Assembly: GCA_000697055.1 (NCBI GenBank)
Contig: JNDT01001359.1
Location: 37,323-101,322 of the forward strand
DNA from: Saksenaea vasiformis B4078
Lineage: Eukaryota; Mucoromycota; Mucoromycetes; Mucorales; Saksenaeaceae
Direction: 5' to 3'
DNA: 64,000 bases
The first letter of the stretch is position 1; every line of letters starts with the position of its first letter. Both the position numbers and the translations under genes were made by a program. This document shows positions 1-11,110 of this stretch, piece after piece. Below the pieces are notes generated by a model. The model did not search any database. It worked only from the letters and a program-made list of their open reading frames with translations, and was not told where the DNA came from.

Positions 1-1438
1 GACCTAAAAGTAAAGTTGCAAGCCAGCTTTCTTCTTTTTTTCTAACCCATTGGCAAAAAAATGTAGCAGAGCAAAGGTTCAGCACGGACGGACAAAGAGG
101 AAAGTTCAAATAAAAAGGCGTCCTCGCCTCCAACAAATCATCGACAGTCTGAGGAAAAGAGTGTTACGTCGCAAGGTTTGCCGCTGAAAAACAGTGAGCC
201 CAACATCAAAGTGCCGCCTTCCTTGATACCCCCTAAAGCCCGTTCGCGCGGTAATCTTAACAACAAGGCTGCAAAATCACCCACCGATGTTGTGGACGGA
301 AGTATCAAAGTAGAAACAACAGAACCAACACCGATAACCCCTCCAGTGATAACCGTAAAAGAAGAAAGGAAAGTAGATAATGTATTGGAGACAGATCAAC
401 CGATCATTAAGACAGTTGCTGGTGGTATCCGATGTCCTGTCGTCACGCCAGACCAAATGAAGCGCGTGGAAGAACTATGTGGTAGGTGCCGATGGAGAAA
501 AAAAAAAAGGAGAGAGAGATGACGGTTTATCTTACTGTTCTCTGTAGCTGCTGAAACTGGACCTAGTCAGAAAATGATGATTGAAAACGCTGGCCATGGA
601 GCAAGTATGATGGCTCTCAAAGCAATTGGTACGTAGGCATTACTGTTGGGTGCACCCGTATAAATAACGTTTCATCATCCTTCAGGTGGTCACCGACGAA
701 TTCAACCTGACAACCACAATGCGGCTCCGCTGATTGTGATTTTGGCAGGAAATAATAGCGTGGGAAGCTATAGTCTTGCATCCGCTCGTCATCTTGCGAA
801 CCGTGCATGCCAAGTCGTCGTCTTTTTAAGTGTTGGAAAGAAAATGTTTGTAAGAGAAGATGTCGCAGAGCAAAAACGCTGTGCCGAGTTCGCAGGTGCT
901 CGCTTTGTAGACACAATTGATGGTAAAGAAAAGGACGTTAACGCTCGACGATGGTTACTAAATTTTCTTGTATAGATCTTCCACAGCAGTACACAATGCC
1001 TGTGGATCTTATTATAGATGGCTTGATGGGTTGTCAGACGACACCAAGAGACCTGCGTGGGGATCACGAAGCACGTCAGCTTCTATGGGATGCCATGGAC
1101 TGGGCTAACAATAACAAGGCACCCGTGCTGAGTCTTGATTTTCCCAGTGGCGTGAATGGTGTAGATGGTAAGTTTTCACTGTGACGTACGCAAGAAAAAT
1201 CAAACATTCTGTTACTTTAGGTCACCCTTTCCATGTCATGCACCATATCCGGCCCAAATGGACGCTGTGTTTCGGTGCACCAAAACAAGGATGTACTTCT
1301 CGCGATGTTACGGGTGAACTCTTTCTGGCAGACATGGGTATTCCTGCTGTCAGTTGGCGGAGCATTGGTATTAGCAGAGACCAAATCCCTTGGGGTGCCG
1401 ATTTTGTATTGGCTTTAGAGTACGACGAAACTGCGTGA
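1..1438 (+). CDS. EDC3: Enhancer of mRNA-decapping protein 3 (partial, 5' end outside window)
   Basis: Exons 1-9, 67-481, 548-628, 686-922, 976-1167 and 1221-1438 join in phase into 383 residues of a C-terminal part. The first ~140 residues are Lys/Ser/Pro-rich linker. The last ~240 form a YjeF_N (Rossmann-like) domain: a glycine-rich loop (LAGNNSVGSYSLASARHLA), then VDLIIDGLMG and LSLDFPSGVNG. In Edc3 this domain dimerises and scaffolds Dcp1/Dcp2 and Dhh1 in cytoplasmic P-bodies, promoting decapping. The LSm domain expected at the N-terminus lies upstream of the window. A metabolic NAD(P)HX epimerase shares YjeF_N but lacks the long charged linker, so EDC3 is favoured. It is convergent with the next gene. 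Confidence 0.85.
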
Positions 1439-1584
1439 GCCTGCATTTACTTGAAAAGAAAAGAAGAAAAAAGAGGCAAAAAATAAAAAACAAAGCAAAG
1501 GGAAGAAGCGATCGCGGACAAAGCATCGTTTCAAGAGATAAAACTCATGTATATCGCTCTATCGTTTTATTGTGTATAGTGTTT

Positions 1585-2251
1585 CTAATCGGATCTAATC
1601 TTGACGTCTGAAAGATCAGCCTGCAGACCTGCGCTCAACGCACGAGGACTTGCGCGTTCAAACGACCTAAGCGTGAGAAAGTTCATTAGCTTTTGATTAC
1701 AGTCATTGATAGATGTCCTTACTCGGGGTTTCGCATGCGGTAAATTGGTGCGCGTTGAGCCTCTTGGGTAACCAATCTAAAATGGCTGTTATACTCGCTG
1801 TTGCATATTTTCGAGTCATTACCTGTACTCTGCAATCTTTCCCGCTGCATCCAGGATTTCACCAGCTACACGGTCGTTTTCTTCGCTGGGAGTCATAGTG
1901 GCTTCAATCCACTTTGTGAAAGGGTGCTTTTGCTAACCCGGATAACCGAAAAAGTTAACCTCAACAAGTACTGTTTTCGAGCGACACACTTACTGTACCC
2001 GAGGCTGCGAGGTAGTCATCGACCTTAAACCAAACAGCGCCTGCGGCAACAACAAGGGCAGCATTACGCCAAACTTTGCCGAAAGCTTAAAATGTCGTCA
2101 GTCAACACGCTGCAAGGTACCAAAAAAGAAATGAGAATGCACACTCACTTTCTTCGGGGAAGTTGTGGGGCTTGGCTTCAGAAGCATAGCCGCGCTTGAG
2201 AGTGGGGGTGTTCGCCAGTCGGCGAGTAATAGTGCAAGCGAAACGGTTCAT
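1585..2251 (-). CDS. Mitochondrial complex I accessory subunit, 17.8-kDa/NUXM-like
   Basis: Five small exons (2149-2251, 1994-2085, 1823-1932, 1723-1776, 1585-1666) give 146 residues. No single ORF is long, so the gene is easy to miss. Visible: an N-terminal presequence rich in Arg/Thr without acids, ending near RGYASE; one hydrophobic helix (AALVVAAGAVWFKVDDYLA) at about residues 42-60; then a charged tail with TPSEEN and a C-terminal ASPRALSAGLQADLS stretch. The layout and the last motif resemble the fungal 17.8-kDa NADH:ubiquinone oxidoreductase subunit of the inner membrane. The intron positions and presequence are seen; the family call is from memory of the motif and is moderate. All introns are 46-63 nt. 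Confidence 0.55.
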
Positions 2252-3158
2252 CTCGTAATGATTGTAGAGGGTCAAGAAGCCAAGCCTCTGAGGTCGAGGG
2301 ACAGAACTGATTTATGGATAAATATTTATCCATATGGATCAGGCGTTGTGTGTCGTACGCTTCGATGTTAAATCTGTGCTGATTGTCTCATGCAAAAGAT
2401 GTGTAAGCGATTGTATTCTTTTATTTAATGCAAAGAGTGTGTGATAGTACGGATCTTTTGTCTCACGCAAAAGAAATATTGAAGGCGAGATTCTTTTGTC
2501 TCGTACAGAAAAGATCATTCAGATAACGGGAAGTGATGCGCACTTAAGAGATTTACTTTCATATATTGGTAACAATCACTCTGCGCTTATCTACAGAATT
2601 AATGGCATGTCTTATGACCTGTCAAAAGGTCAGCAATTTGATGTATTCCTGGATATCTCTCAAAACGTATCTGAAACAGTTTTCTGTCGGAAGAATCAAC
2701 GACTTAAAAAGATTTGTCTATTATTTATGGCAGAATTACTGATTTATCCGAGGTCCGTGGGTGGACAGACTAAGCAAACTACGCGAATAAGCAAAACACT
2801 AAGTTCCCTCCGCTCCCATTTCCTTTATTTTTTTTATCACGATCTTCAATCAAGTGCAGTACAAAGAATGAACCATTAGAAGTCGTTATAACTTTCGACC
2901 AAATAAAGAGAAGAAGGTAACACAGATTCTTTCTTTGCTGTTTGAGAAGTGTAATCCAATAAGCTGGATAAAGCAAACAACGTTATTTTGCGGGGGATCG
3001 AGGTGCACCAGAGGGTGTGCATATACGTAAATCGGCCCGGATCCAAGTCCGCTTGGGATTTCAGTACGTCATTCAGACGTGACTCGCTCGGAGGGTTGCA
3101 AACAGCGAAACTCGATACTCCCTTCACTCGGCTTGGTTTTTTTTCTTACTCTTGCATC
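2252..3158. other. Intergenic, no convincing gene
   Basis: About 900 bp between divergent promoters. The longest open stretch (2496-2879) has no ATG at its start and no recognisable domain. Around 2370-2520 the motif TTTTGTCTC followed by a CAAAAG or AAAAG complement recurs three times, a set of short imperfect palindromes that may be regulatory. Nothing else stands out. Confidence 0.5.
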
Positions 3159-3912
3159 ATGTCTGGATCAGGAAACCAATCCGGTGAAGAAGGCGATCTT
3201 GATCTTAAGGAACAAGACCGTTTCCTTCCTATTGCAAAGTAATAATACTATTTCTCATGAGGAACCAAGTTATAACTTCAGTTCTCTCTTGTAGTGTCGC
3301 ACGTATCATGAAGAAAGCACTACCTGAAAACGCAAAAATTGCCAAGGAAGCTAAGGAGTGTGTCCAAGAATGCGTTTCCGAATTTATTTCATTTATCACT
3401 AGCGAATATCCTTTTTTTAATGATAGCGAAACGCAACAAGACGCGGAAAAGATCGCGTTATCCTTAACCCATTTTCTTTCTTTGATTCTTTACAGCGAGT
3501 GACCGTTGTCAGCAGGAAAAAAGGAAAACCATCAACGGAGAGGATATCTTGTGGGCAATGCAATCTCTTGGATTTGAAAATTACGCCGAGGCATTGAAAA
3601 TCTATCTTTCTAAATATCGCGAGGTAAACGAATCGATCGTGACGAAAGGAGAGAAAGGCATAACGCGCAGAGATTGTGTAGACAACCAAAATTGAACGGG
3701 CATCTTCGTCTGGCAAGGAGAAAGAGGAAGAAGGAGCAGGTACGCATCAGCAGCTCTATGTGCCTCAACAACCCAATCCAGAGCACGCCACTGGTCAACC
3801 GCACTATTATAATGGTATGTCGACTGTGATTCTACGCGATGAAAAAAGTCAAGCTCATACAAACATAGTAGCAGCTATTGCGCATCCCTTTTTGGATCAG
3901 AACAAGAGCTAG
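3159..3912 (+). CDS. HAP3: CCAAT-binding factor subunit NF-YB / HAP3
   Basis: Histone-fold subunit of the nuclear CCAAT-binding complex. Exons 3159-3238, 3295-3405, 3494-3623, 3682-3814 and 3869-3912 give 165 residues. The core matches NF-YB end to end: [58 protein letters not shown], then [19 protein letters not shown]. Helices for NF-YC pairing and the DNA-contact residues are all present. The tail is short and Gln/Pro-rich. The second intron (3406-3493) is not GT-AG but AT-AC, see separate entry. The last intron (3815-3868, GTATGT...TAG) could also be retained, since both versions stay open to the same stop. Confidence 0.93.
3406..3493 (+). other. AT-AC (U12-type) intron in NF-YB
   Basis: The intron begins ATATCCTTTTT and ends TTCTTTAC. 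It carries ATCCTTAAC at 3460-3468, close to the U12 branch consensus TTCCTTRAY, 26 nt from the 3' end. Removing exactly these 88 nt restores the invariant NF-YB sequence [12 protein letters not shown] across codon phase 2. No GT donor lies at the point where homology breaks. Both the terminal dinucleotides and the long 5' consensus identify a minor-spliceosome substrate rather than a rare GT-AG variant. Confidence 0.88.
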
Positions 3913-4054
3913 ACCACCTTATCTTCTCGCTCTCATTCATTTTCTCTTTTCTACGCCAATTCTCCTTATTTCCATCTGCGATGCGCTTTCTCCTCTTTCT
4001 CTCGTCTTCTTTTTAATTTTTTAAAGAAAAACAAAGGATGTCTCATAGATAACC

Positions 4055-4708
4055 CTAGTTCTTGATGCCATACTGAGCCTTGTATTCCCGCATGAGTTGA
4101 AGCTCCTTCTCATATGTTCCCTTTTCTTCCATGAACTCCATGATATGGTCCATTGTAATGATGGCGCGCACGGGCACATTGTTCTTTGCTTCAACGGCCT
4201 GGATTGCGCTCTTACCGGAACCATCAGGAGCCACCTCAGCACGATCCACGGCCACCAGAACACCAGCCAATTGCGCCTTGTTGTTGTTGATAATACCAAT
4301 GGACTCGTTGATAGCAGTACCAGCTGTAATCACATCGTCCACAACAACCACCTTTCCGTGCAGTGGTGTACCGACAATATCACCACCTTCACCATGATCC
4401 TTCTTTTCTTTGCGGTTGAACGCGAAGGGTGCCTCGAGTTGGTGCTCGGCTGTCAATGCCAGGGCAGTAGCGCACACAAGAGGAATGCCCTTGTAGGCAG
4501 GACCGAACAAAACATCGTAAGAGAATTGAGCATCGACAAGAGCAGCGGCATAGAATCGTCCAATAGCACCGAGCGTTTTACCACTGTTGAACAAACCAGC
4601 GTTGAAAAAGTAGGGAGATACACGTCCAGATTTGAGTGTGAACTGGCCAAACTTGAGCACATCGTTGGCAAGAGCAAATTCAATAAATTCACGCTGGTAA
4701 TCCTTCAT
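4055..4708 (-). CDS. URA5: Orotate phosphoribosyltransferase
   Basis: Single-exon, 217 residues. It converts orotate and PRPP to OMP in cytosolic pyrimidine synthesis. The PRPP-binding motif VVVVDDVITAGTA is at about residues 121-133. The catalytic-loop region FNRKEKKDHGEGG and the N-terminal FTLKSGRVSPYFFNAG are intact. The ATG beginning MKDYQREFIEFAL was chosen because it aligns with the usual fungal start; the open frame runs 59 codons further 5' but that stretch is low-complexity leader. Length is normal for the family. URA5 is a classic 5-FOA counter-selectable locus in Mucorales. Confidence 0.96.
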   Translation of the reverse strand: MKDYQREFIEFALANDVLKFGQFTLKSGRVSPYFFNAGLFNSGKTLGAIGRFYAAALVDAQFSYDVLFGPAYKGIPLVCATALALTAEHQLEAPFAFNRKEKKDHGEGGDIVGTPLHGKVVVVDDVITAGTAINESIGIINNNKAQLAGVLVAVDRAEVAPDGSGKSAIQAVEAKNNVPVRAIITMDHIMEFMEEKGTYEKELQLMREYKAQYGIKN

Positions 4709-5245
4709 GGTGTTGGTTGCTTCTTGGTTTCTATACCAAGAAGAAGAAAAAAATAGGTTCGGGTTGTTTTTTGTTTTTTTTGGTACCGCGTCGTTGTGAC
4801 TTGCTGTCGTGGATTCGAAAGATTGACGCTTCATGCAACACGTGCATCCGCATCTACCAAGTCGAACCTTTCCCGCTAAAAACAAATGGCATCAGCGATC
4901 CTCGTGTGACAACCCCATGTCACCAGTGAAGTAACGGGTTGTGCAACCACACACCTGCTCGTGCAATGCAAATCAACGTCAAAATCCCATACGAAGAGAG
5001 CGCCAAGCAATAAAAACGAACCATGTGTCCTTCTAAATAGCGTTGCATTGGAGAATCCACTACAATGGACCAGCGCGAAAGATCACTGTTCCTCAGTGCA
5101 AGATCGATTTGGCGTTAACGCGAATGTACTGTTTAGATGTGAAGTACTGTAGATAAACGTAGATCCACTCATAGATAAAAACTTCGTGATGGTCAATAAA
5201 ATAATGTTTATAAATATATAGTGTCTCACAATGCAAATCTATTTT
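4709..5245. promoter_or_regulatory. URA5 upstream region, no gene seen
   Basis: This is the URA5 promoter side and the 3' flank of TRR1. No coding stretch, RNA gene or repeat is evident apart from an A/T-rich block at 4735-4780. The region is bounded by the TRR1 stop at 5246. Confidence 0.45.
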
Positions 5246-6350
5246 CTAATCAGTCTTTTCTGCTTCTAGCTCGGTCAAATAACGCTCGGCATCCAAGGCA
5301 GCCATGCACCCTGAACCAGCACTGGTGATGGCCTGACGATAGCGCTTGTCTTGCACGTCGCCTGCAGCAAAAATTCCAGGAACAGTGGTGCATGAAGAAC
5401 CCGGTACCGTTTTGAGGTAGCCGTCCGCATCGAGCTCGATTTTGCTATCTCGTACAAGGCTTGTTGCTGGCTCGTGTCCAATGGCATAGAACAAACCGCT
5501 GGCATTCAGTTTATCGGGTACACCTTTTGTCTCGATGGCTACCGCTGTTAGGAGGTTTCCATCACCCAGTGCCTCCGTGAGAACGGTATTAAAATGTACA
5601 GTAATCTTGGGGTGCTTCAAAAGACGGGTAGCCATCACTTTGGAGGCTCTTAGTTTATCGCGGCGAACGAGTACATGCACTTGGGAAGCATCTATGACAG
5701 AGAGAACGATGTAAGCATGAGATAAACAAGGGGTAGTCCAGCACGTACATTTTGTAAGATAGATGGCTTCCTCGGCTGCTGAGTCACCTCCACCTACCAC
5801 CACGAGTGGTTTGTTTCGGAACAATGGCAGCGCTCCATCGCAAACAGCGCAGGCAGAAATGCCATTTTGCCAGTACTGCTCCTCACCAGGCACATGCATC
5901 CGCTTTGCGGAGGCACCAGTCGCAAGAATAACGGCATCGCATGTATCTGTAGGTGTAGGCTGATCTTCTGTTCCCTCACGCCACAGCTTGAAAGGATTTG
6001 AAGTGCTGTCTAACTTGGTGATTGTAACGGTTTCAATATGTGTGCCAAAACGCTCGGACTGTGCGCGCAGTTTGTCCATCAGATCACCACCTAGAATACC
6101 ATCGGGAAATCCCGGGAAGTTCTCGACATCGGTTGTCGTTGTCAGTTGGCCACCAGGGGCAAATCCATTCGCCATCATTCCCTCAAACATGGTAGGTGCC
6201 ATGTTTGCACGGCCAAGATAGACAGCAGCCGTATGACCTTTATTACGTGGCGGTTTAAGTACAGACGTCGATGAGACGGAGGGAGTCTGCCTTACCTGCA
6301 GGGCCAGAGCCAATAATAACAATTTTGTGATGCTTGGGTTGTGGTGCCAT
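5246..6350 (-). CDS. TRR1: Thioredoxin reductase (low-Mr type)
   Basis: Exons 6296-6350, 5749-6237 and 5246-5691 give 329 residues. This NADPH-dependent flavoenzyme reduces thioredoxin in the cytosol. The FAD dinucleotide-binding motif [16 protein letters not shown] is split by the first intron. The redox-active CAVC sits in [12 protein letters not shown], the NADPH-binding motif is [13 protein letters not shown], and the C-terminal FAD motif is [10 protein letters not shown]. All catalytic parts are present and the length is typical. Introns are 57-58 nt. The start was set by MAPQPKHHK just upstream of the FAD motif. An apparent longer upstream open frame is not used. Confidence 0.96.
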
Positions 6351-7200
6351 GATAAATGCTTTTTTAGAATGCCGAAATCGAGGAAAAGAAGAACGGCCTT
6401 TTATACAAGAGGGACGCAACCTTGGAACAGCCAATGAGCGAGCGATTTGGTAATGCTGTCTATTGACCAATCCGATAGCTGAATCTGATGAGTAAGCTAA
6501 GTAACAACACAATTGTTCGTTCCGCTCCAATGAGAATGCATCTACTGAGCTGTGATGCTTAATGCAGCTATTGCAAATTTGGGAATGATTACGAGAAGGA
6601 ACTAGAGTCGTCACTGCAAACAACAGCAAACGGAGGCGTAGTTTATCAATGAAGAGATGAATAATCTTGCCAGAGATTTATCCATGAAGAAGGGGGGTTG
6701 GAGGTGGAGAAGGGGCCAGCCACCTGGGTCCTGCAACACATCAAAGGCAATGATTTCAGCTAACGTTCATGGAGTCGTGCACAGACATATATTCAGAACA
6801 ATCTCTTCATAATTGGGAAAAAAAAATGGTAAAACTAGAAAGGTTCGCGTTTGCGTTCTGGTCAAATACCACTGATGCCAGAACAATACGAAATATGAAG
6901 TTCCAGAATGCGCCAGGAAGTAGGTTTGGATCGGATAACTAATGAATTTGTTGATCGCTTAGATGGTAGTGCATCACATTGACTGTGTATGCCAGATGTT
7001 CAGTCTCAACACAAGAGAGGTACGTGTATCTCTTTTTTGAACACCGTAAAAGGGAAACATCAGATATATCCTTACCATGTTGTCTGGATTATTGCTCTTC
7101 AGTATGTCTGAATTCAAATTACTATTTGTCCAGAAACAATTAAAAAAATCGTCCCAGCCTTAGTGGAAAACCTGTACTGTTATTTTTTTTCTTTATCCTT
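6351..7200. other. Intergenic, no gene seen
   Basis: 850 bp carrying the TRR1 promoter (minus strand) and the 3' flank of the Sel1-repeat gene. I read both strands and found only short, codon-poor open frames. Confidence 0.45.
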
Positions 7201-8664
7201 TCATTGAGGACGATGTGATGAGGGAGGATGTGCTATTTCGGGTAACGGTTTTTGAGCCAGTTCTTGTAGTCTCTTCTTTGCCCTGGGGTCGTCGTTGGCC
7301 GCGGCACGTTTATACCATCGTACTGCTTTTTCTAAATTTCGTTCGACGCCGATACCCACTTCTGTGAAGTAGCCTATAGCGTACTGGGCTTTCGGTAGGT
7401 TCTTCTCTGCAGCGTTGAGTGCCCATAAATAAGCTTGTGTTTCGGACGGATCGAGTACTTTGGGTGAGCCGAGGAGATACCAGGTTGTCATGGCAAAACA
7501 GGCTTCGGGGTGGCCTTGACGGGCGGCCATGGAATAGAAATGAATAGATAGGACGGGGTCTTTGTCGCAGGTGAGACGTCCGTACTCGTAGCATTCTCCC
7601 AGCCGGAAGGCAGAGGGAGCATAGCCAAACTCTTCGGCAGCGCGTGTATACAGTTGGACACAATAAGCTGGATCTGCAAACACCACGTGGTTTGTCCCTC
7701 GTTCATGCAACAAGGCCAATTCATGAATGGCATGCGGATATTCTTTTGTCGCTGCCTGGGCAGCGCGTTTCAACCACTTGACACCGTTGCGTGCATCTTT
7801 GGACACGCCCAATTGACCGTAGACGGCAATCATACCTAACCGGTACATGGCACCGGGATGGTTCAATGTGGCGGATTTTCTATATTGATGAACATGGTTT
7901 GTTTTCTTAAACAAGGTATAAAAAATACTTCTTCTTTTTTCTTTTCCTTTCTTCTTTCTTTCTTAAATAAAGAGAAATGAAAAGAGAAAAAGGGGAAGTT
8001 TCTCAGGGACTGGTTTTACCGATAGAACTGAATGGCCTTGGCGTTATCTTTGCGGGTCCCTAGTCCTTCTTCATAACACATTGCTGCCCTGAGGAAAAAA
8101 AAAAGAAAGGGAAAGACAAAAAAAGAAAGGCCAATGAGAGATCCAGGAGGCAACACATTTTTTTTTGATTTACCTGTAGGCTGCATTGGCATGGTGATGT
8201 TTAGAAGCCTGGAAAAAGAAAACAAAGGCTTTGTCAAAGCGTGGTTGTTCGTTTCTACTCAGCAAGCCTGAGGCATACAGGTTCCCTAAGTAGTACTGTG
8301 CACTGGCATGGCCACGGCTTGCAACTTGTTTTAGCAATTTTTCAGCTTCGTCTAGATAGCACCATCGGTTTGGATCGGCCGGCTTGAGTGATTTGGCCAT
8401 TTCCACCAAAAACATAGCAAAGTTACACCGGATGGTTGGATCCTTTGATTTCCTTGCATTTTCTTTGTACATATCGATCGTTTGACCATAGGATAAAAGC
8501 GACGCTTGTGAACCCGTCCGCAAGTGTGAATGGTTTAGTAAAAAACCTACATTACCAGCAGCAGCAGTCAACAGGTCACTGCGTTTAGGAACCAGCCCTA
8601 ATGGTTTTTCTTCCTTCTTGTTGGTGTGAACATCGGACGTGTCTAGCGCTGGATCTAATTTCAT
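7201..8664 (-). CDS. Sel1-repeat protein, chitin synthase activator Chs4/Skt5 type
   Basis: Exons 8174-8664, 8020-8088 and 7201-7879 give 412 residues. After ~60 disordered residues come about seven tandem Sel1-like repeats, for example YYLGNLYASGLL, AAMCYEEGLGTRKDNAKAI, YRLGMIAVYGQLG, FRLGECYEYGRL and YAIGYFTEVGIG. The order and spacing match Skt5/Chs4, which recruits chitin synthase III to sites of growth and septation. The usual C-terminal CAAX prenylation box is absent (ends SSHRPQ) and the long N-terminus of ascomycete Skt5 is missing, so membrane attachment may differ. A generic Sel1 scaffold is the alternative. The second intron is unusually long for this locus (140 nt). Confidence 0.8.
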
Positions 8665-8949
8665 GGTAAAAAACTTCCTTTTTATGCTTCTTTGCGTTTC
8701 TTTAGATTAATATGAACAAAAAGAAGACAAATAAAGATTTTGCCTCGCGAAAATCTTTACAATCCCTCCATAACCAAAAATGGTGCGGCTTTCATGCAGT
8801 CACTCATAAACCAAAACACTGATGAGTTCCCGCACTCTTTTCTTTCAATCTCCTTCACCCCGGAAAACCTCCTCATTATCAAGGAGTAAGGAACACACCC
8901 AAGTCGTTCCACACACTACTACTACGCGTACTGACCCCAACATCTTGTC

Positions 8950-9430
8950 ATGTCAGTCATGACAGACCATTTAGGCTATGCTTATGGCGCACTCATCTTG
9001 ACAGGTGGTGCAGTAGGCTTCTTTAAAGGTAAAACAAGAAAAAAAAGCAAATAGCACTTTATAAAACACTCCATTATTATTAGCTGGTAGTGTAGTTTCG
9101 TTGCTATCAGGACTGGTGTTTAGTGCAGCCGCCACTTATGGGGCTTACCTTACTTCGACCGACCCAAGAAACGTGACATTATCCTTGGGTAAAAAGAAAA
9201 CGAAGAAAAAGAAGAAATGTGCTTACTAAATAGATTGGTATAAATATATAGTGGTCAGTTCCATTTTGTTGATTGTCATGGGTACGCGGTTTAGCCGGTC
9301 AGGAAAAATCATGCCAGCCGGTGTTGTGTCCCTACTAAGGTAAATAAAGGGTCGGATCCAAGGATAAACTGACATGTTATTTTTTAGTTTGCTTATGGTG
9401 ATTCGTTATAGTCTAAGACTGCTTCACTAA
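8950..9430 (+). CDS. TMEM14 family small membrane protein
   Basis: Four exons (8950-9028, 9084-9188, 9252-9339, 9388-9430) give 104 residues, too fragmented to appear as one open frame. Four hydrophobic segments are separated by short loops: GYAYGALILTGGAVGFFKAG, then LLSGLVFSAAATYGAYL, SSILLIVMGTRF and VVSLLSLLMVIRYSL. This is the TMEM14/UPF0136 layout (yeast Tmh11), a mitochondrial inner-membrane family linked to haem precursor transport in animals. Fungal function is not established. Its stop faces the NADAR-PAH gene. Confidence 0.85.
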
Positions 9431-9489
9431 ATGCAATAGGGAATAAAAAGAAAAAAAATATATAAAATAAAATAAATGCTTTTCTTTGC

Positions 9490-9514
9490 GTGTGTGTGTG
9501 TGTGTGTGTGTGTG
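9490..9514. repeat. (GT)12 microsatellite
   Basis: An uninterrupted GT dinucleotide run lies between the convergent TMEM14 and NADAR-PAH genes, just past the TMEM14 stop. It probably sits in the 3' UTR or spacer. Confidence 0.9.
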
Positions 9515-9686
9515 CATCAGGGGAGGGGGGTTAATTACAGAGAAACAAAAAAGTGATACAGAGCAAATTCCAACCAGGACGGGAAAATAGCCATCCAACT
9601 TTTTTCTTATACCCTATGAAAGGGGAACCTCTTCCAAAAAAGACAGAGACAGAGAGACAGATAAGGTAACACGTGGCGTATCCATG

Positions 9687-11110
9687 TCAACCATCGGATC
9701 TCACACAGCCTTCCTGTGTATCAATGATAATTTTGTTGCCAGTGGGTGTAGCAATGTAGACCAAATGCATCTTATCTTCAGGAGACATGTCCAGCAAATG
9801 TCCAGGAGGTAAAAACATAAGAAATCCACGTATCAACCAGGGTTTTCCTCGAAACAGCATCGTGACACGCTCTAGTACCTGTGGGGTATTGATTCTGCAA
9901 CCATCATCAGAGGGCTGTCTTGTCATTTTGAAGAAGAAAGAAAAAAGCTTACTTTTCGGATCGGAAATCGTTCATTATACCAAGAAACTGGTGAAATGTA
10001 TCTGGTTCGTTAGCATAATCGTGTTTTATTTGTTCCAGATAGCTGACAGCATCTTGAAGTCCTCTTGTTCCATTTTGTTTTTCTGCTGTTTGTTTGGATG
10101 GCGGTGAGGGGGTAAGGGATGTCGTTGTTGTCGTTGTCGTGGTTGCTGCTGTTGATGTTGTTGTGGTGTTGTTGTTGTCGTTGTTGTGTAATGAAGTTTG
10201 GGCTACAGTTTGATTCATGCTACGGAAATCCTTACCAAAAAGACCTTCGATGAGACGGAAGACCTACAGACTGGTTTGCGACTATTTTTTTAATAAACAA
10301 TGTCGGATTTACCTCATCCACCTGTTTCTCCTCAACAGGCTTATCTGATGAAGATTTTCGTTCCTGTTCTCCTCTCAGTACCGTCCGTACCCACATTAAT
10401 GCATACTGTGTTTTTTCTGCGCCTGATTTTCCACGAGATATTAGTTTGGCCCAACCAGTGGCTACCAATGCCCTGCCCAAGTCTTCATTTTGTGCGAATT
10501 TTGCCAGCAAGGCGCGTTTTGAGCATTCCGGTTTTCGCGTTTGCCATGATTTGGTATGATCCTGATCAAGTGCCATTTTCCTTCCTATGCGACGCGCATC
10601 TGCGGCAGGTGAACGTCCTAAATGATCGCCGGAATCCAGGGTGAATTTCATATAGATATCCTGTCGGTGGGAGAATTTGGAAGCCTGCATATAGTGTTCT
10701 ACAGAGGCCCAAGCATGGTCATCGATATGGAGTAAGACCAATTGAGCAGGGTTCATATCGGCAAGGGGCGAACCGTGCTTGCTGGTACTGGTATTTCTCA
10801 TATAATCGTTGGACAGCATCCGCCGCCAATGAGGGAAGTTTGCGCGAAGGTAGGAGTAACTATTATTGAGGATATCGTTTGTCGGACATGTTTCGCCTTT
10901 CAGCGATCCAGGTTGCTCCGGTTCGGCTTGAATATCAAGCAAAAAGGTGGTATCGTGTCTGTAATCTTGACCAAATGATTGTTGTTTTACCGGATCGTTA
11001 TAATCAGGTTCGGGGGAACTGGGTGGTGTCGCTGTATCTGGTTCATCATGGTCAACAATAAAATCGTTGGTTGATTGTTCGTTGCAAGTATTTACGTCCG
11101 TTCCTGCCAT
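9687..11110 (-). CDS. NADAR-domain / paired amphipathic helix (PAH) fusion protein
   Basis: Exons 10313-11110, 9953-10263 and 9687-9894 give 438 residues in one frame. Residues ~80-240 form a NADAR (YbiA-like) domain with WASVEHYMQASKF, DHLGRSPA and the late LVATGWAKLI. NADAR enzymes cleave N-glycosidic bonds in riboflavin intermediates or ADP-ribose-type substrates. After a Thr/Asn-rich linker (trinucleotide repeats at 10106-10190) comes a complete Sin3-type PAH domain at ~340-410: DAVSYLEQIKHDYANEPDTF, INTPQVLERVTMLFRG, FLMFLPPGH. PAH domains bind transcriptional repressors in Sin3. I know no named protein with this pairing. Both introns (49 and 58 nt) have normal signals and the join is in phase, so the fusion does not depend on a doubtful splice. 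Confidence 0.82.

Noticed and set aside
2496..2879. 127-codon open frame upstream of NF-YB
   Set aside because: No ATG at the start, no introns or motif, and flanked by short palindromes; likely chance.
4097..4756. 219-codon plus-strand frame opposite URA5
   Set aside because: Exact antisense shadow of the conserved URA5 coding sequence.
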